DNA from: an uncultured Collinsella sp. | Lineage (GTDB): Bacteria; Actinomycetota; Coriobacteriia; Coriobacteriales; Coriobacteriaceae | NCBI GenBank assembly: GCA_900550195.1 | Contig: URRB01000022.1 | Location: 1 to 31,775 of the forward strand | Direction: 5' to 3' | DNA: 31,775 bases | Shown here: positions 22,852 through 30,765 of the stretch, piece after piece | How the letters are laid out: the number at the start of each line of letters is the position of its first letter | Position numbering within the stretch: position 1 is the first letter of the stretch | Made by a program: the position numbers and the translations under genes | The notes under the pieces: generated by a model | What the model was told of the DNA's origin: nothing | The model's input: the letters and a program-made list of their open reading frames with translations, nothing else | The model's database searches: none

Positions 22852-24480
22852 ATGGACAAGGCTGATGTAGTTATCAAGAGCGACGCCGTCTTTACCGGCG
22901 ATGGGCTCGAGCCGTTTAAGGGCGGCGTTGCCGTGCGGGGCGATAAAATCGTTGCCTGCGGTGACGATGCTCACCTGGCACCGTTTATCGGTCCCGATAC
23001 CGAGGTGCGCGACTTTGGCGACCAGCTCGTCATGCCCGGCCTGATCGACTCGCACACGCATTTTGCCCAGGGCGCGTTTATGACCGACCCCGATTTTGCC
23101 GTCAACCTCATCGACTGCACCAGTTTTGAGATGGCGATGGAACGTGTCGTGGCGTTTGCGGCCGACCATCCCGATAACGAGTGGATTCTGGGCTGCCAGA
23201 TTATCCAGTTCCAGTGGGATGTCCCCGAGATGCCCACGGCCGCGATGATCGATGAGTACATCTCCGACCGCCCGGTATTTCTGCAGCAGGTTGACTTGCA
23301 TACCTTTAGTGCCAATACCTGCGCCATCAACAAGGTGGGAGTAACTTCGCAGACGCCCGATCCCGCAGGCGGCAAGATCCTTAAGGATGCCGACGGCAAT
23401 CTGACGGGCGTGTTTTCCAACAACGCCGGCGCCTTCTTTATGGACGAGGTCTACGACCCAGCGCCCGAGGTTGTTGACGCGTCGTTTGCAAAAACCGCCC
23501 GGCGCGCCAATGCCCTGGGAATCACTACGGTCGGCATGGTCAATCCTACGTTTGTGAGCATGGAAAACCCGTATGCGGTGTTGGCAGGTCTTAATGCCAA
23601 GGGCGACTTGCCGCTGCGCGTGTTCCTGTACACCGACCTGTTCGAAAACGAGTCCTTGACGCTCGAGCAGATCAAGGAGAAATACGCCTTCCCGGGTACG
23701 CAGGTGGAGTGGCACGGCTTTAAGCAGTTCCTTGATGGTGTGTGCTCCGACCATACCGCCTGGATGCTTGAACCCTATAGCAACGCACCCGACACCTGTG
23801 GTGAGCCCGCGGAGGAGCCGGAGCGCATCCGTGCTGCCATCCTGAGGGCGCAGGAATGGGGCGTTGACACGCGCATCCATGCAATCGGCGATCGCTCGGT
23901 GCGTTTTGTGCTCGATTGCTTTGAGGAGGGCGAGCGCTTGCATGGCAAGCGGGATTGTCGCCACTCCATGGAGCACAACGAGACGGTTCAACCCGAGGAT
24001 ATGCCGCGTTATGCCGAGCTCGGCGTCTGCCCCGGCATGCAGCCGTGGCACATGCTGCTCGATATGGCTGACCTTGCCAAGGACGAAGCCGTGGGTCCCG
24101 AGCGTGCCGCGCTTTCGTGGCCCCTGCATAGCCTGCTTGCCAGCGGAGCCGTGGTGCACCTGGGCAGTGACTTCCCCGTTGTGGGCTTGGAGCCCATGGA
24201 GGAGGTGTACGGCGCGGTCTTCCGCATGCTCGAGGACGGTTCCAACCCTGAGGGCTGGTTCCCCCAGGAGCGCATTACCATGGCCGAGGCTCTGCGCGCC
24301 TACACCTATGGCAGCGCCTACGCCATGCATGCCGAGGACCGCATCGGCACGCTCGCGTGCGGCAAACAGGCAGATATCTGCGTGCTCGACCGCAATCTCT
24401 TTGATTGCGAGCCGGCCGAGGTGCTCGAGGCTACCGCAGCCCTCACGATGATCGCCGGCAAGGTGGTCTTTGAGGCATAG
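22852..24480 (+). CDS. Amidohydrolase family protein (YtcJ-like, amidohydrolase_3)
   Basis: This 542-aa metal-dependent hydrolase has the N-terminal composite beta domain, then the TIM-barrel metal motif DSHTHF (H68, H70). Later metal-site blocks are IHAIGDR, HSMEHNE and LGSDFPV, and a C-terminal IGTLACGKQADICVLDRN closes the fold. The family acts on C-N bonds of amides, carbamoyl or formyl compounds; individual substrates vary widely. The start at 22852 follows GAGGAGG; an ATG at 22834 precedes that site and is less likely. It sits between the LuxR regulator and a MATE exporter in a region rich in agmatine genes. Hydrolysis of N-carbamoylputrescine is an attractive but unproven guess. Confidence 0.87.
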   Translation: MDKADVVIKSDAVFTGDGLEPFKGGVAVRGDKIVACGDDAHLAPFIGPDTEVRDFGDQLVMPGLIDSHTHFAQGAFMTDPDFAVNLIDCTSFEMAMERVVAFAADHPDNEWILGCQIIQFQWDVPEMPTAAMIDEYISDRPVFLQQVDLHTFSANTCAINKVGVTSQTPDPAGGKILKDADGNLTGVFSNNAGAFFMDEVYDPAPEVVDASFAKTARRANALGITTVGMVNPTFVSMENPYAVLAGLNAKGDLPLRVFLYTDLFENESLTLEQIKEKYAFPGTQVEWHGFKQFLDGVCSDHTAWMLEPYSNAPDTCGEPAEEPERIRAAILRAQEWGVDTRIHAIGDRSVRFVLDCFEEGERLHGKRDCRHSMEHNETVQPEDMPRYAELGVCPGMQPWHMLLDMADLAKDEAVGPERAALSWPLHSLLASGAVVHLGSDFPVVGLEPMEEVYGAVFRMLEDGSNPEGWFPQERITMAEALRAYTYGSAYAMHAEDRIGTLACGKQADICVLDRNLFDCEPAEVLEATAALTMIAGKVVFEA

Positions 24481-24567
24481 CGTCATCGTTTGATTGGGCG
24501 GCTTGGTGCCAGTTGTCAGCCGCCTGACATCCATTCAGCACTACTCTCTCAAGGAAAGGGGAGAACA

Positions 24568-25944
24568 ATGGCAGAAGAAGTAACCGCTGCCGTGGAGGAG
24601 GAGCGCGAGCTCGCCTCCCAACCGATTCCCGGTCTGGTGCGTAAGTACACCATCGTCACCGGCCAGGGCATGCTCGCCCAGATCATCATGGTGGTCCTTG
24701 AGGGCCTCGTGATGGGTTGGGGCCTAGGTGCCCACGGCCTGGCATGTGTCTCGATCATTATGTCGGTCGAGTACATCAACCTGGCCTTTGGCAACCTGTT
24801 TGGCACCGGCGTGCCCGCCGTGGTGGGCAACCTTTTGGGTGCCGGCGACATCAAGGGCGCAAGCAAGGCTTTTAGCCAGGGCTTTTGGCTCACCACGATC
24901 GTGAGTGTGCTGCTTGCTGTGGTGATGGCAGTGTTTACCGAGCCCATCTGCACATTCTTTGGCGCCACGCCCGACATCATGGCCGATACCGTTGCCGGCG
25001 TGCGCACCTTCGCCGTGCTGCTGCCGCTCACGGTCATTGGCCAGATGATCACCGCTGTGATGCGTGTGGACGAGAAGGTTCAGATCCAGGCCAACCTCAT
25101 GACCGTTTCGGCCATCGTCGCCATCTGTTGGCTCGCGCTTTCCACGTTTGTGCTCAAGTTTGGCGTTATGGGCGCCGGCGTGTACTACGGGCTTTCCATC
25201 GGTATCTGGGCCATCGGTATCTTCTGGTTCATCGGGGGCAAAAAGTCCCAGCTCCAGATTAGCCTGGCCGACCTTAAGCTCGACCTCGCCATCTGCGGCC
25301 AGATCTTCAAGATCGGCTTCCCGTTCTTCCTGGTCCAGGGTGCGACCTTTATCTTTAATACCGTTGCCAACTCGCTTTTGGGTTCGCTCGGCGGCGACAT
25401 GGGCTCGCTCTACATCGCAGCCTTTGGCGTGATCAACGGCTACATCCTCTACATTACCATGATGGTTGCCCAGTGCTTCTCCTACGGTCTGCAGCCCATC
25501 GCTGCCTTCAACGCCGGCGCAAAGGCTTGGGCACGCCTTAAGGAGACGCTCTCCTGCACGCTTAAGTACCAGGTTGTGACGCTGGCGCTGGTCACCGTCG
25601 CGCTCTGGCTTGCCGCCACCCCGGTGTGCGCCTTCTTTGCCGGCAGCGATCCTGCGCTCGTTGAGGTTGCCGCCAACGCCACGCGTACTGTCATCCTGGC
25701 TGTTGCCCTGGGCTATCTTGCCATGACCATGTCGATGTATTTCCAGGCGGTCGAGAAGGTGGGTGTCGCCACGTTTACGGGCCTGCTTCGCTATGTGATC
25801 TGCTCGGTGCCGCTTATGTACCTCCTCGGCAACATGATGGGTGTCGAGGGCGTGTGGATCGCCCTGGTGGTGGCCGATGCCATTACTGGCATCATCTCCA
25901 TTGCGCTCGCCGCGCACGAGTCCAAGCGCCTTGCCACGCTCTAG
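24568..25944 (+). CDS. MATE-family efflux transporter
   Basis: This 458-aa membrane protein has about 12 helices in two similar halves and a MATE/NorM-like sequence (for example LAFGNLFGTGVPAVVGNLLGAGD and QPIAAFNAGAK). Such carriers export organic cations or drugs with Na+ or H+. It begins with an acidic Glu-rich tail. The ATG at 24568 follows AAGGAAAGGGGAG. It lies 87 nt after the amidohydrolase on the same strand, with only a small GGCGGCT/AGCCGCC stem between, so the two are probably cotranscribed. It may export the amidohydrolase product. Confidence 0.88.
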   Translation: MAEEVTAAVEEERELASQPIPGLVRKYTIVTGQGMLAQIIMVVLEGLVMGWGLGAHGLACVSIIMSVEYINLAFGNLFGTGVPAVVGNLLGAGDIKGASKAFSQGFWLTTIVSVLLAVVMAVFTEPICTFFGATPDIMADTVAGVRTFAVLLPLTVIGQMITAVMRVDEKVQIQANLMTVSAIVAICWLALSTFVLKFGVMGAGVYYGLSIGIWAIGIFWFIGGKKSQLQISLADLKLDLAICGQIFKIGFPFFLVQGATFIFNTVANSLLGSLGGDMGSLYIAAFGVINGYILYITMMVAQCFSYGLQPIAAFNAGAKAWARLKETLSCTLKYQVVTLALVTVALWLAATPVCAFFAGSDPALVEVAANATRTVILAVALGYLAMTMSMYFQAVEKVGVATFTGLLRYVICSVPLMYLLGNMMGVEGVWIALVVADAITGIISIALAAHESKRLATL

Positions 25945-25994
25945 GCTCGGACATGGCTGGCGTACGATAGTCGAACAAGTTAACTCGCCTGCAA

Positions 25995-26036
25995 GCCACC
26001 ACAATGGGGACAGCCCCCATTGTGGTGGCTTTTGTT
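25995..26036 (+). terminator. Terminator after the MATE gene
   Basis: Perfect 15-bp arms (25995-26009, 26015-26029) with loop ACAGC are followed by TTTTGTT. It belongs to the GGGGACAG-loop hairpins seen elsewhere. Confidence 0.88.
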
Positions 26037-26086
26037 ATTTAGGGTCTGAGATTTCGGCTCTATAAATAATGCTTTTGAACTGGGTT

Positions 26087-26147
26087 ACTATAAGATTATG
26101 GTAAACGCTACTATAAGATTATGGAGAATGAAACTATTCGATTATGG
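26087..26147 (+). repeat. Three 23-bp tandem repeats upstream of the second ATPase gene
   Basis: ACTATAAGATTATGG occurs at 26087 and 26110, and ACTATTCGATTATGG at 26133, exactly 23 bp apart. The array ends 25 bp before the ATPase start. Its third unit shares ATTCGAT with the 33-bp repeats upstream of the other DUF4143 gene. An operator array for autoregulation is likely. Confidence 0.78.
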
Positions 26148-26172
26148 TAACAGCGTAATAAGGGGCGTTGAT

Positions 26173-27342
26173 ATGGCTGAGTTCATTAACAGGGATTTGC
26201 ATGAGTTGCTCATTCGCATGGCAGGCTGGTTTCCTGTTGTGTCGTTGACAGGGCCTAGGCAGAGTGGTAAGTCTACGCTGGTTCGGCATGCCTTTCCCGA
26301 CTATTCCTACGTCACGCTTGAGGACCCTCAAACGAGGCGCGCGGCCTTGGAGGATCCGGTGAGTTTTATCCGCAACCGAAAGGGCGGACTCATCATCGAT
26401 GAGGCGCAATACGCCCCGGATTTGTTTTCAATGATCCAGGTTGTTTCGGATGAGCGGGGAGACGCCGGTCAATACATCCTTACAGGCTCGCAAAACTTTT
26501 TGATGATGAAAAGCATCGGGCAGTCTCTTGCCGGGCGAGTCGGGATCTTAAAATTGCTGCCATTATCGTTTCGAGAAGCGGAGAGGGGCCAGCAGGGGCA
26601 GCTGGAAGTGGATTTGTTCGCGCTCGAAGGGGGATACCCTCGCCTGCGTTCCGCCGGAATGCCGTCCTCGGTTTATTTTCCCAGCTATATCGATACCTAT
26701 GTTGAGCGCGATGTTGTGGGCTTGCTTGATGTGCGCAATAAGGCGGAGTTTCATAAGTTTCTGTCCATAATTGCTCAGAGCGTTGGTGCCCTCATCAATA
26801 TATCCTCGCTTTCTCGAGATACGGGCGTGAGCGTATCGACCATTAAAAGCTGGTTGTCCATTCTGGAGCAGAGCTACCTGACGTTTTCGCTGCAGCCCTA
26901 TTATGCAAATGCCAAGAAGCGTCTAACTAAAACGCCCAAGCTCTATTTTTACGACACGGGGCTGCTCTGCTACTTGCTCAAAATTGGATCACTGGAGCAA
27001 CTATTGGAGAGCCCTTATCTGGGGGCCGTTTTCGAAAACCTCATCGTTTCCGAAACGGCGAAGAGCCATCTCAACGTGGGCGAGAATCCCGAGCTGTATT
27101 TCTATAGGGACGACAGCAAGCGTGAAATCGATTTGCTCGACTGTACAAACTCAGGGAGTCCCAAGGCTATCGAAATAAAATCATCCAGAACGTATCACGA
27201 TAAGTACGCCCGCCATCTACAGACTGTATGCGATGAGATCGACATTGCAAAAGATGCGCGCTATGTTGTGGCCCGCGTGGACTCAACGTATGAGTCGAAA
27301 GACTGTAGTGTGGTTTCGGCGCGTGATTGGCTTTTACGATAA
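26173..27342 (+). CDS. AAA ATPase with DUF4143 C-terminal domain, second copy
   Basis: This 389-aa protein has Walker A GPRQSGKST (27-35), Walker B GGLIIDEAQ and a sensor block YILTGSQN. A winged-helix-like middle follows (ISSLSRDTGVSVSTIKSWLSILEQ), then a C-terminal restriction-nuclease-like signature (SKREIDLLD, AIEIKSS). The frame is open from 26098, but that stretch is the tandem repeat array; the ATG at 26173 follows AGGGGCG and starts the family homology. Its base composition is lower in GC than the flanking metabolic genes, consistent with horizontal gain. Function of the family is unknown. The winged-helix portion could bind the upstream repeats. Confidence 0.88.
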   Translation: MAEFINRDLHELLIRMAGWFPVVSLTGPRQSGKSTLVRHAFPDYSYVTLEDPQTRRAALEDPVSFIRNRKGGLIIDEAQYAPDLFSMIQVVSDERGDAGQYILTGSQNFLMMKSIGQSLAGRVGILKLLPLSFREAERGQQGQLEVDLFALEGGYPRLRSAGMPSSVYFPSYIDTYVERDVVGLLDVRNKAEFHKFLSIIAQSVGALINISSLSRDTGVSVSTIKSWLSILEQSYLTFSLQPYYANAKKRLTKTPKLYFYDTGLLCYLLKIGSLEQLLESPYLGAVFENLIVSETAKSHLNVGENPELYFYRDDSKREIDLLDCTNSGSPKAIEIKSSRTYHDKYARHLQTVCDEIDIAKDARYVVARVDSTYESKDCSVVSARDWLLR

Positions 27343-27679
27343 CAAGCTCGGCGTATTAACGGCTGCCGCGAAGGGAACCGGCCCCCTTTTTTGCGGCGGT
27401 TTTGCCTATCTGGTGCGTCTTAGATGCAAGTGAGTAGACTTATTTGGATATGCCGAGCACATCGCAACAAATACTCAATAAAACCGCAGGTCAGAGCTGT
27501 GGCGTTTTGGGGCGTGCTTGACCTCCTGCAAAAAGCCTACTCACTTGGTTTTTCTGCTAGAAGACCGCCGCGAGGGAAGGCAGCTCCCTCGCGGCGGCTG
27601 ACATTTGCCCAGATAAAACCTGCCAAAATAAACCTGTCTACTCTTTGAGCCAGAGCCGACACTAATTCAAATGGCGAAA
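27343..27679 (+). other. Noncoding stretch with nested hairpins
   Basis: No gene is supported here. CAAGTGAGTAG (27427-27437) and CTACTCACTTG (27537-27547) are perfect arms, followed by GTTTTT. Inside them lie GCAGG/CCTGC and AGGTCA/TGACCT pairs. A second hairpin, CCGCCGCGAGGGA/TCCCTCGCGGCGG (27565-27577, 27585-27597), is perfect. A third GTCTACTC copy lies near 27635. The 13-mer AAACCGCAGGTCA (27481-27493) is also found at 11658-11670. It could be a small RNA, a composite terminator or a dispersed repeat. Confidence 0.5.
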
Positions 27680-28519
27680 TCAAAGGGCGTTCTCTGCATG
27701 GAGGGCGCCCTTTTTTATCGCGGGATGTTTTGCGTGGCAGTCATGAGGCCCAGGCGGTTGCTGGACGCCGAGCTTGCGATAGATGGCGTTGACATGCTTC
27801 TTGACGGTTGACTCGCTTATGAATAGCTCGTTTGCCATCTGTTTGTTCGTTTTGCCGTCGAGCATGAGCCGCATGACTTCGGCTTCGCGCGGTTGGATAT
27901 TGTGTTCTGTAATGAAAGCATTTAGCTGGTTTGTGTCTTCTGTCTGGGTGAGTTTAATGCCCCGAGGATAGAGGTTGGCGAGCGCGAGGCTCGCGTGCCG
28001 AGCGACTTCGAGCAGGATTGCGAGCTCGGTGTCGGTGAAGTCTCCGGCCGTGCGTTCACGAAACAGGGTGATGCTTCCTAGCGGGCTGTCGTTGTGCGCG
28101 AGCGTGGCCGTACAGCCAAAGTAGACGCCCTGCGGTTCCATCCATTTGCGATAGATGGGCGTGGCATCGCGTCGCTCGACGTCGACGAGGTCGAGGTCGC
28201 GGTAGACGCCGACCTTATGTAAGTCAAAGCTCCATGTTGTATAGTCCATCGCGGCGTAGCGGTTGTAGTAGTCGCTCAGTGCGCGGTCGTCCATTCCGCT
28301 GCTTGCGGGGTGGACGTAGCGTGGGGCATCACTGCCCGCTGCCTCGATCAGGTCGAACATGGCGATCCGATGGGGCACGAGCCCTGTCGTTCCCTCGAGG
28401 GTCTCCTTTTGCAGCTTATCGACACCGTGTGATGCGTGGATTGCAAGCGCGAGCTCGTTGAGAGCAGTCCAGGTCGTACTGTCCAACTCAATAGTCTGCT
28501 GATTATTGCATGGGGGCAT
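27680..28519 (-). CDS. LuxR-family regulator with frameshifted C terminus
   Basis: The protein has a GAF-like sensor region (about residues 20-180) and a LuxR helix-turn-helix (PREAEVMRLMLDGKTN, MANELFISESTVKKHVNAIYRKLGV). After LGVQ the frame runs into QPPGPHDCHAKHPAIKK and through the terminator hairpin. The next frame instead gives NRLGLMTATQNIPR and a stop at 27717-27715, exactly what this family should have. One extra base near 27760 explains it. Repaired length is 267 aa; as read it is 279 aa. The recognition helix is intact, so it may still work. Start 28519 follows GGAAAGGAT. It is divergent from the second deiminase and probably regulates it. Confidence 0.82.
   Translation of the reverse strand: MPPCNNQQTIELDSTTWTALNELALAIHASHGVDKLQKETLEGTTGLVPHRIAMFDLIEAAGSDAPRYVHPASSGMDDRALSDYYNRYAAMDYTTWSFDLHKVGVYRDLDLVDVERRDATPIYRKWMEPQGVYFGCTATLAHNDSPLGSITLFRERTAGDFTDTELAILLEVARHASLALANLYPRGIKLTQTEDTNQLNAFITEHNIQPREAEVMRLMLDGKTNKQMANELFISESTVKKHVNAIYRKLGVQQPPGPHDCHAKHPAIKKGALHAENAL
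27682..27716. terminator. Hairpin terminator beside the luxR-type gene
   Basis: AAAGGGCG (27682-27689) pairs with CGCCCTTT (27706-27713). T-rich sequence follows on both strands, stronger on plus. It directly follows the expected (pre-frameshift) stop of the leftward LuxR gene at 27715-27717. Confidence 0.75.
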
Positions 28520-28581
28520 AGGGCATCCTTTCCATTGTGGAACCCAGTATGTCATGTTCTCGGCCTGAATAGAACTTTAGG

Positions 28582-28610
28582 TCAGCGAATGGTATACCGT
28601 CGGTCGCTGA
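28582..28610. promoter_or_regulatory. Nested palindrome between luxR-type gene and aguA
   Basis: TCAGCGA (28582-28588) and TCGCTGA (28604-28610) are perfect arms around the palindrome GGTATACC (28591-28598). It lies between two divergent genes and is a candidate binding site of the LuxR-type protein. Confidence 0.55.
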
Positions 28611-28636
28611 AAGGGGCTCGAGGGACCATTGAGAAC

Positions 28637-28684
28637 ATCTCGGTACGGCCGCATCATGGTCTCGTCAAGCAAAAGCACCGAGAT
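28637..28684 (+). promoter_or_regulatory. Leader hairpin touching the aguA ribosome site
   Basis: ATCTCGGT (28637-28644) pairs exactly with ACCGAGAT (28677-28684); the ribosome site TTAGGAG starts at the next base. An inner GACCAT/ATGGTC pairing overlaps the left arm and could compete. It may modulate translation. Confidence 0.4.
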
Positions 28685-28697
28685 TTAGGAGCTTGAA

Positions 28698-29819
28698 ATG
28701 AAGACCATTTACGAGAGCGAGTCTACGCCAAAGAAGGACGGATTCTACATGCCCGGCGAGTACGAAGAGCAGGAGCGCACCTGGATTTTGTGGCCGCATC
28801 GCTCGGATGTGTGGCGCTGTGGTGCCAAGCCGGCGCAAAAGGTCTTTACCGAGATTATTAAGACCGTTGCACGTTTTCAGCCCATCACTGTGGGCGTCAA
28901 CACTGAAGACTTCCCCGCGGTGTGTGAGATCTTCGACGGCGTTGAGAACGTGCGCGTTATCCACATGGAGTACAACGACAGCTGGATTCGCGACCCCGGC
29001 CCGGCGTTTCTTGTCAACGACAAGGGGGACGTGGCACTCTCGCACTTCCACTTTAATGCTTACGGCGGTTTCATTGACGGCCTGTATTTCCCGTGGGACA
29101 AGGACGCTTCCATTGGCCTGCAGGTGGCACAGCTCGAGCAGGTTAACCGCTATCGTCCCGAGGATTATATCCTCGAGGGTGGCTCGTTTAACTGCGACGG
29201 CCAGGGCACCGTGGTGACCACCGAGATGTGCCTGCTCAATGAGGACCGCAACCCCCAGTACACCAAGGAGCAGATCGAGGAGAAGCTTGCCGAGTACCTG
29301 GGCATCGAGAAGGTCATTTGGATCAAGGATGGCATCGACCCGTTTGAGACCAACGGGCACGTGGACGACGTCGCATGCTTTAGTGCGCCCGGCGAGGTCT
29401 GCTGCATGTGGACCGATGATCCCAACCATAAGTTCTACAAGGAGTGCCAAGAGGCGTATAAGACGCTTTCCGAGACGACGGATGCCCGTGGCCGCAAGCT
29501 CAAGATCCACAAGGTGATTATGCCTGCGACCTCGGTATATATGACCGAGGAGGAGGCCAGCACGATTGACCCCGTCGAGGGCGTGCTGCCGCGTACCCCC
29601 GAGGATGCTTTCGAGCCGAGCTACCTCAACTTCCTGCCCATCAACGGCGCAGTGCTTGTACCGCAGTTCGGCGATCCCAATGACGCCCAGGCGCTCAAGG
29701 ATATCCAGGCTGCTTATCCGGACCGTGAAGTCATCGGTATCATGACTCGCGAGGTTATCTACGGCGGCGGCAACATCCACTGCATCACCCAGCAGCAGCC
29801 CAAGGCGCGCTGTAAATAG
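28698..29819 (+). CDS. aguA: Agmatine deiminase (canonical paralogue)
   Basis: This enzyme converts agmatine and water to N-carbamoylputrescine and ammonia in the cytoplasm. The 373-aa length is typical of AguA. It has SWIRDPGPAF with Asp99, FNAYGG, EGGSFNCDG, His221 in NGHVDDVA and the catalytic Cys362 in GGGNIHCITQQ. The canonical RDxGP loop is present, unlike in the 18027-19232 paralogue. The ATG at 28698 follows TTAGGAGC. It is divergent from a LuxR-type regulator and followed by a strong terminator, so it is a single-gene unit; no putrescine carbamoyltransferase or carbamate kinase follows. Confidence 0.93.
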   Translation: MKTIYESESTPKKDGFYMPGEYEEQERTWILWPHRSDVWRCGAKPAQKVFTEIIKTVARFQPITVGVNTEDFPAVCEIFDGVENVRVIHMEYNDSWIRDPGPAFLVNDKGDVALSHFHFNAYGGFIDGLYFPWDKDASIGLQVAQLEQVNRYRPEDYILEGGSFNCDGQGTVVTTEMCLLNEDRNPQYTKEQIEEKLAEYLGIEKVIWIKDGIDPFETNGHVDDVACFSAPGEVCCMWTDDPNHKFYKECQEAYKTLSETTDARGRKLKIHKVIMPATSVYMTEEEASTIDPVEGVLPRTPEDAFEPSYLNFLPINGAVLVPQFGDPNDAQALKDIQAAYPDREVIGIMTREVIYGGGNIHCITQQQPKARCK

Positions 29820-29857
29820 CAGTTCCATGGTGAACAGTGCTTGATTGTCCGCACGCG

Positions 29858-29894
29858 AAAGTCCGCCGACTTCAATGGTCGGCGGACTTTTTGT
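29858..29894 (+). terminator. Terminator after aguA
   Basis: AAAGTCCGCCGAC (29858-29870) pairs perfectly with GTCGGCGGACTTT (29878-29890), followed by further T residues. A textbook rho-independent terminator. Confidence 0.92.
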
Positions 29895-29979
29895 GTGGTG
29901 GTTTCAGCTGAACGGCGGGCCGTGCGGCTTGGGTGTGCGGGCACACAATCTGGGGAAACCAAACAGATTGGGGCCTTAT

Positions 29980-30150
29980 ATGATCGACTCGAAGGGAAAC
30001 GTGCGACCCGAGGGCATGTTTAACAGGGCGTACCTGGCCCCCGAAGCCCAGCGCGCATACGATACGCTGCTCGAGTGCGTGCTCAACGGGCAGAAGGGTT
30101 GCGAGGCTTCGGCGCATGCGGGCATGGATACCATCAAGGCGCTCGTATAG
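29980..30150 (+). pseudogene. 5' remnant of a larger gene (possibly transglutaminase-like)
   Basis: From the ATG at 29980 the frame gives a short stretch with RAYLAPEAQRAYDTLLECV and ends at TAG 30150, just as a helical N-terminal region should continue. The pattern reminds me of the start of large secreted or transglutaminase-fold proteins in gut anaerobes, but this is a weak impression. It looks like the 5' end of a gene whose remainder was deleted, with the junction near 30148, where a kinase-like frame takes over. Confidence 0.4.
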
Positions 30151-30721
30151 CTTTACGCTTTCGGATGTGACACATAGGACTGCGTGCGCCGCTCCCGGCT
30201 ATATTGCCCCCGAGGTGCTTCAACTCATGGAGATAGCCGGCATCAGCGATTTCGAGAGCTTGGCAGCGTCCACGAATGCCCCCGTGTTTACGCCACAGAC
30301 GGATGACTTTGGACTCGCGGTCCATATCTTTAAGATGCTTAACCGCGGAATACACCCATACGCTTCTGGTGAGCTGGACTTGGACATATTTGACCTGGAC
30401 GACGATGACATTCCGCCTGCACCATTGATAAACAGCTGCGTGTGTAATGGGCACAGCCCGTTTGTGGGGACGTTGGTCGGATACGTTGTCCCAAAGTACG
30501 CTCTTGAGCTCGATGATTTTAGCGGCACTATGGGCGAGGCACTCCGTCGATCGCTGTATGGCAGGGCGGAGGAGCGTCTTGACGCACGCACATGGGCGCG
30601 CCTGCTCGACCGCTATCTATCCGAGACAGTTGTGTGCAAGCGTGGCCATCTCCACCACTCGTTACAGCACGAATGCCCTTGCTGCCGAGGAGAGCGCGCC
30701 TTGTTGACTCGTCTTGGTTGA
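30116..30721 (+). pseudogene. 3' remnant of a serine/threonine protein kinase-like gene
   Basis: The frame carries the end of a kinase domain: the activation-segment motif PGYIAPEV and the alpha-F region TDDFGLAVHIFKMLNRGIHPY, as in eukaryotic-type kinases of bacteria. It ends with a Cys/His cluster, CKRGHLHHSLQHECPCC, resembling a zinc ribbon. The N-lobe, HRD and DFG motifs are missing, and no ribosome site precedes the first ATG (30116). The kinase-like sequence begins near SFTLSD at about 30150, immediately after the stop of the preceding remnant. Deletion fusing two unrelated gene pieces is the simplest reading. Confidence 0.6.
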
Positions 30722-30765
30722 TGGTTTGGGCCGTCTTGTAGAAAGCCCGTGAGGCGACATGCAAG

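Noticed and set aside
22822..24534. 570-aa open frame on the minus strand opposite the amidohydrolase
   Set aside because: Antisense shadow. The plus frame has all amidohydrolase metal motifs and a good ribosome site.
26098..26172. Upstream start of the second ATPase at 26098
   Set aside because: The extra 25 residues are translated tandem repeats without a ribosome site; the ATG at 26173 follows AGGGGCG.
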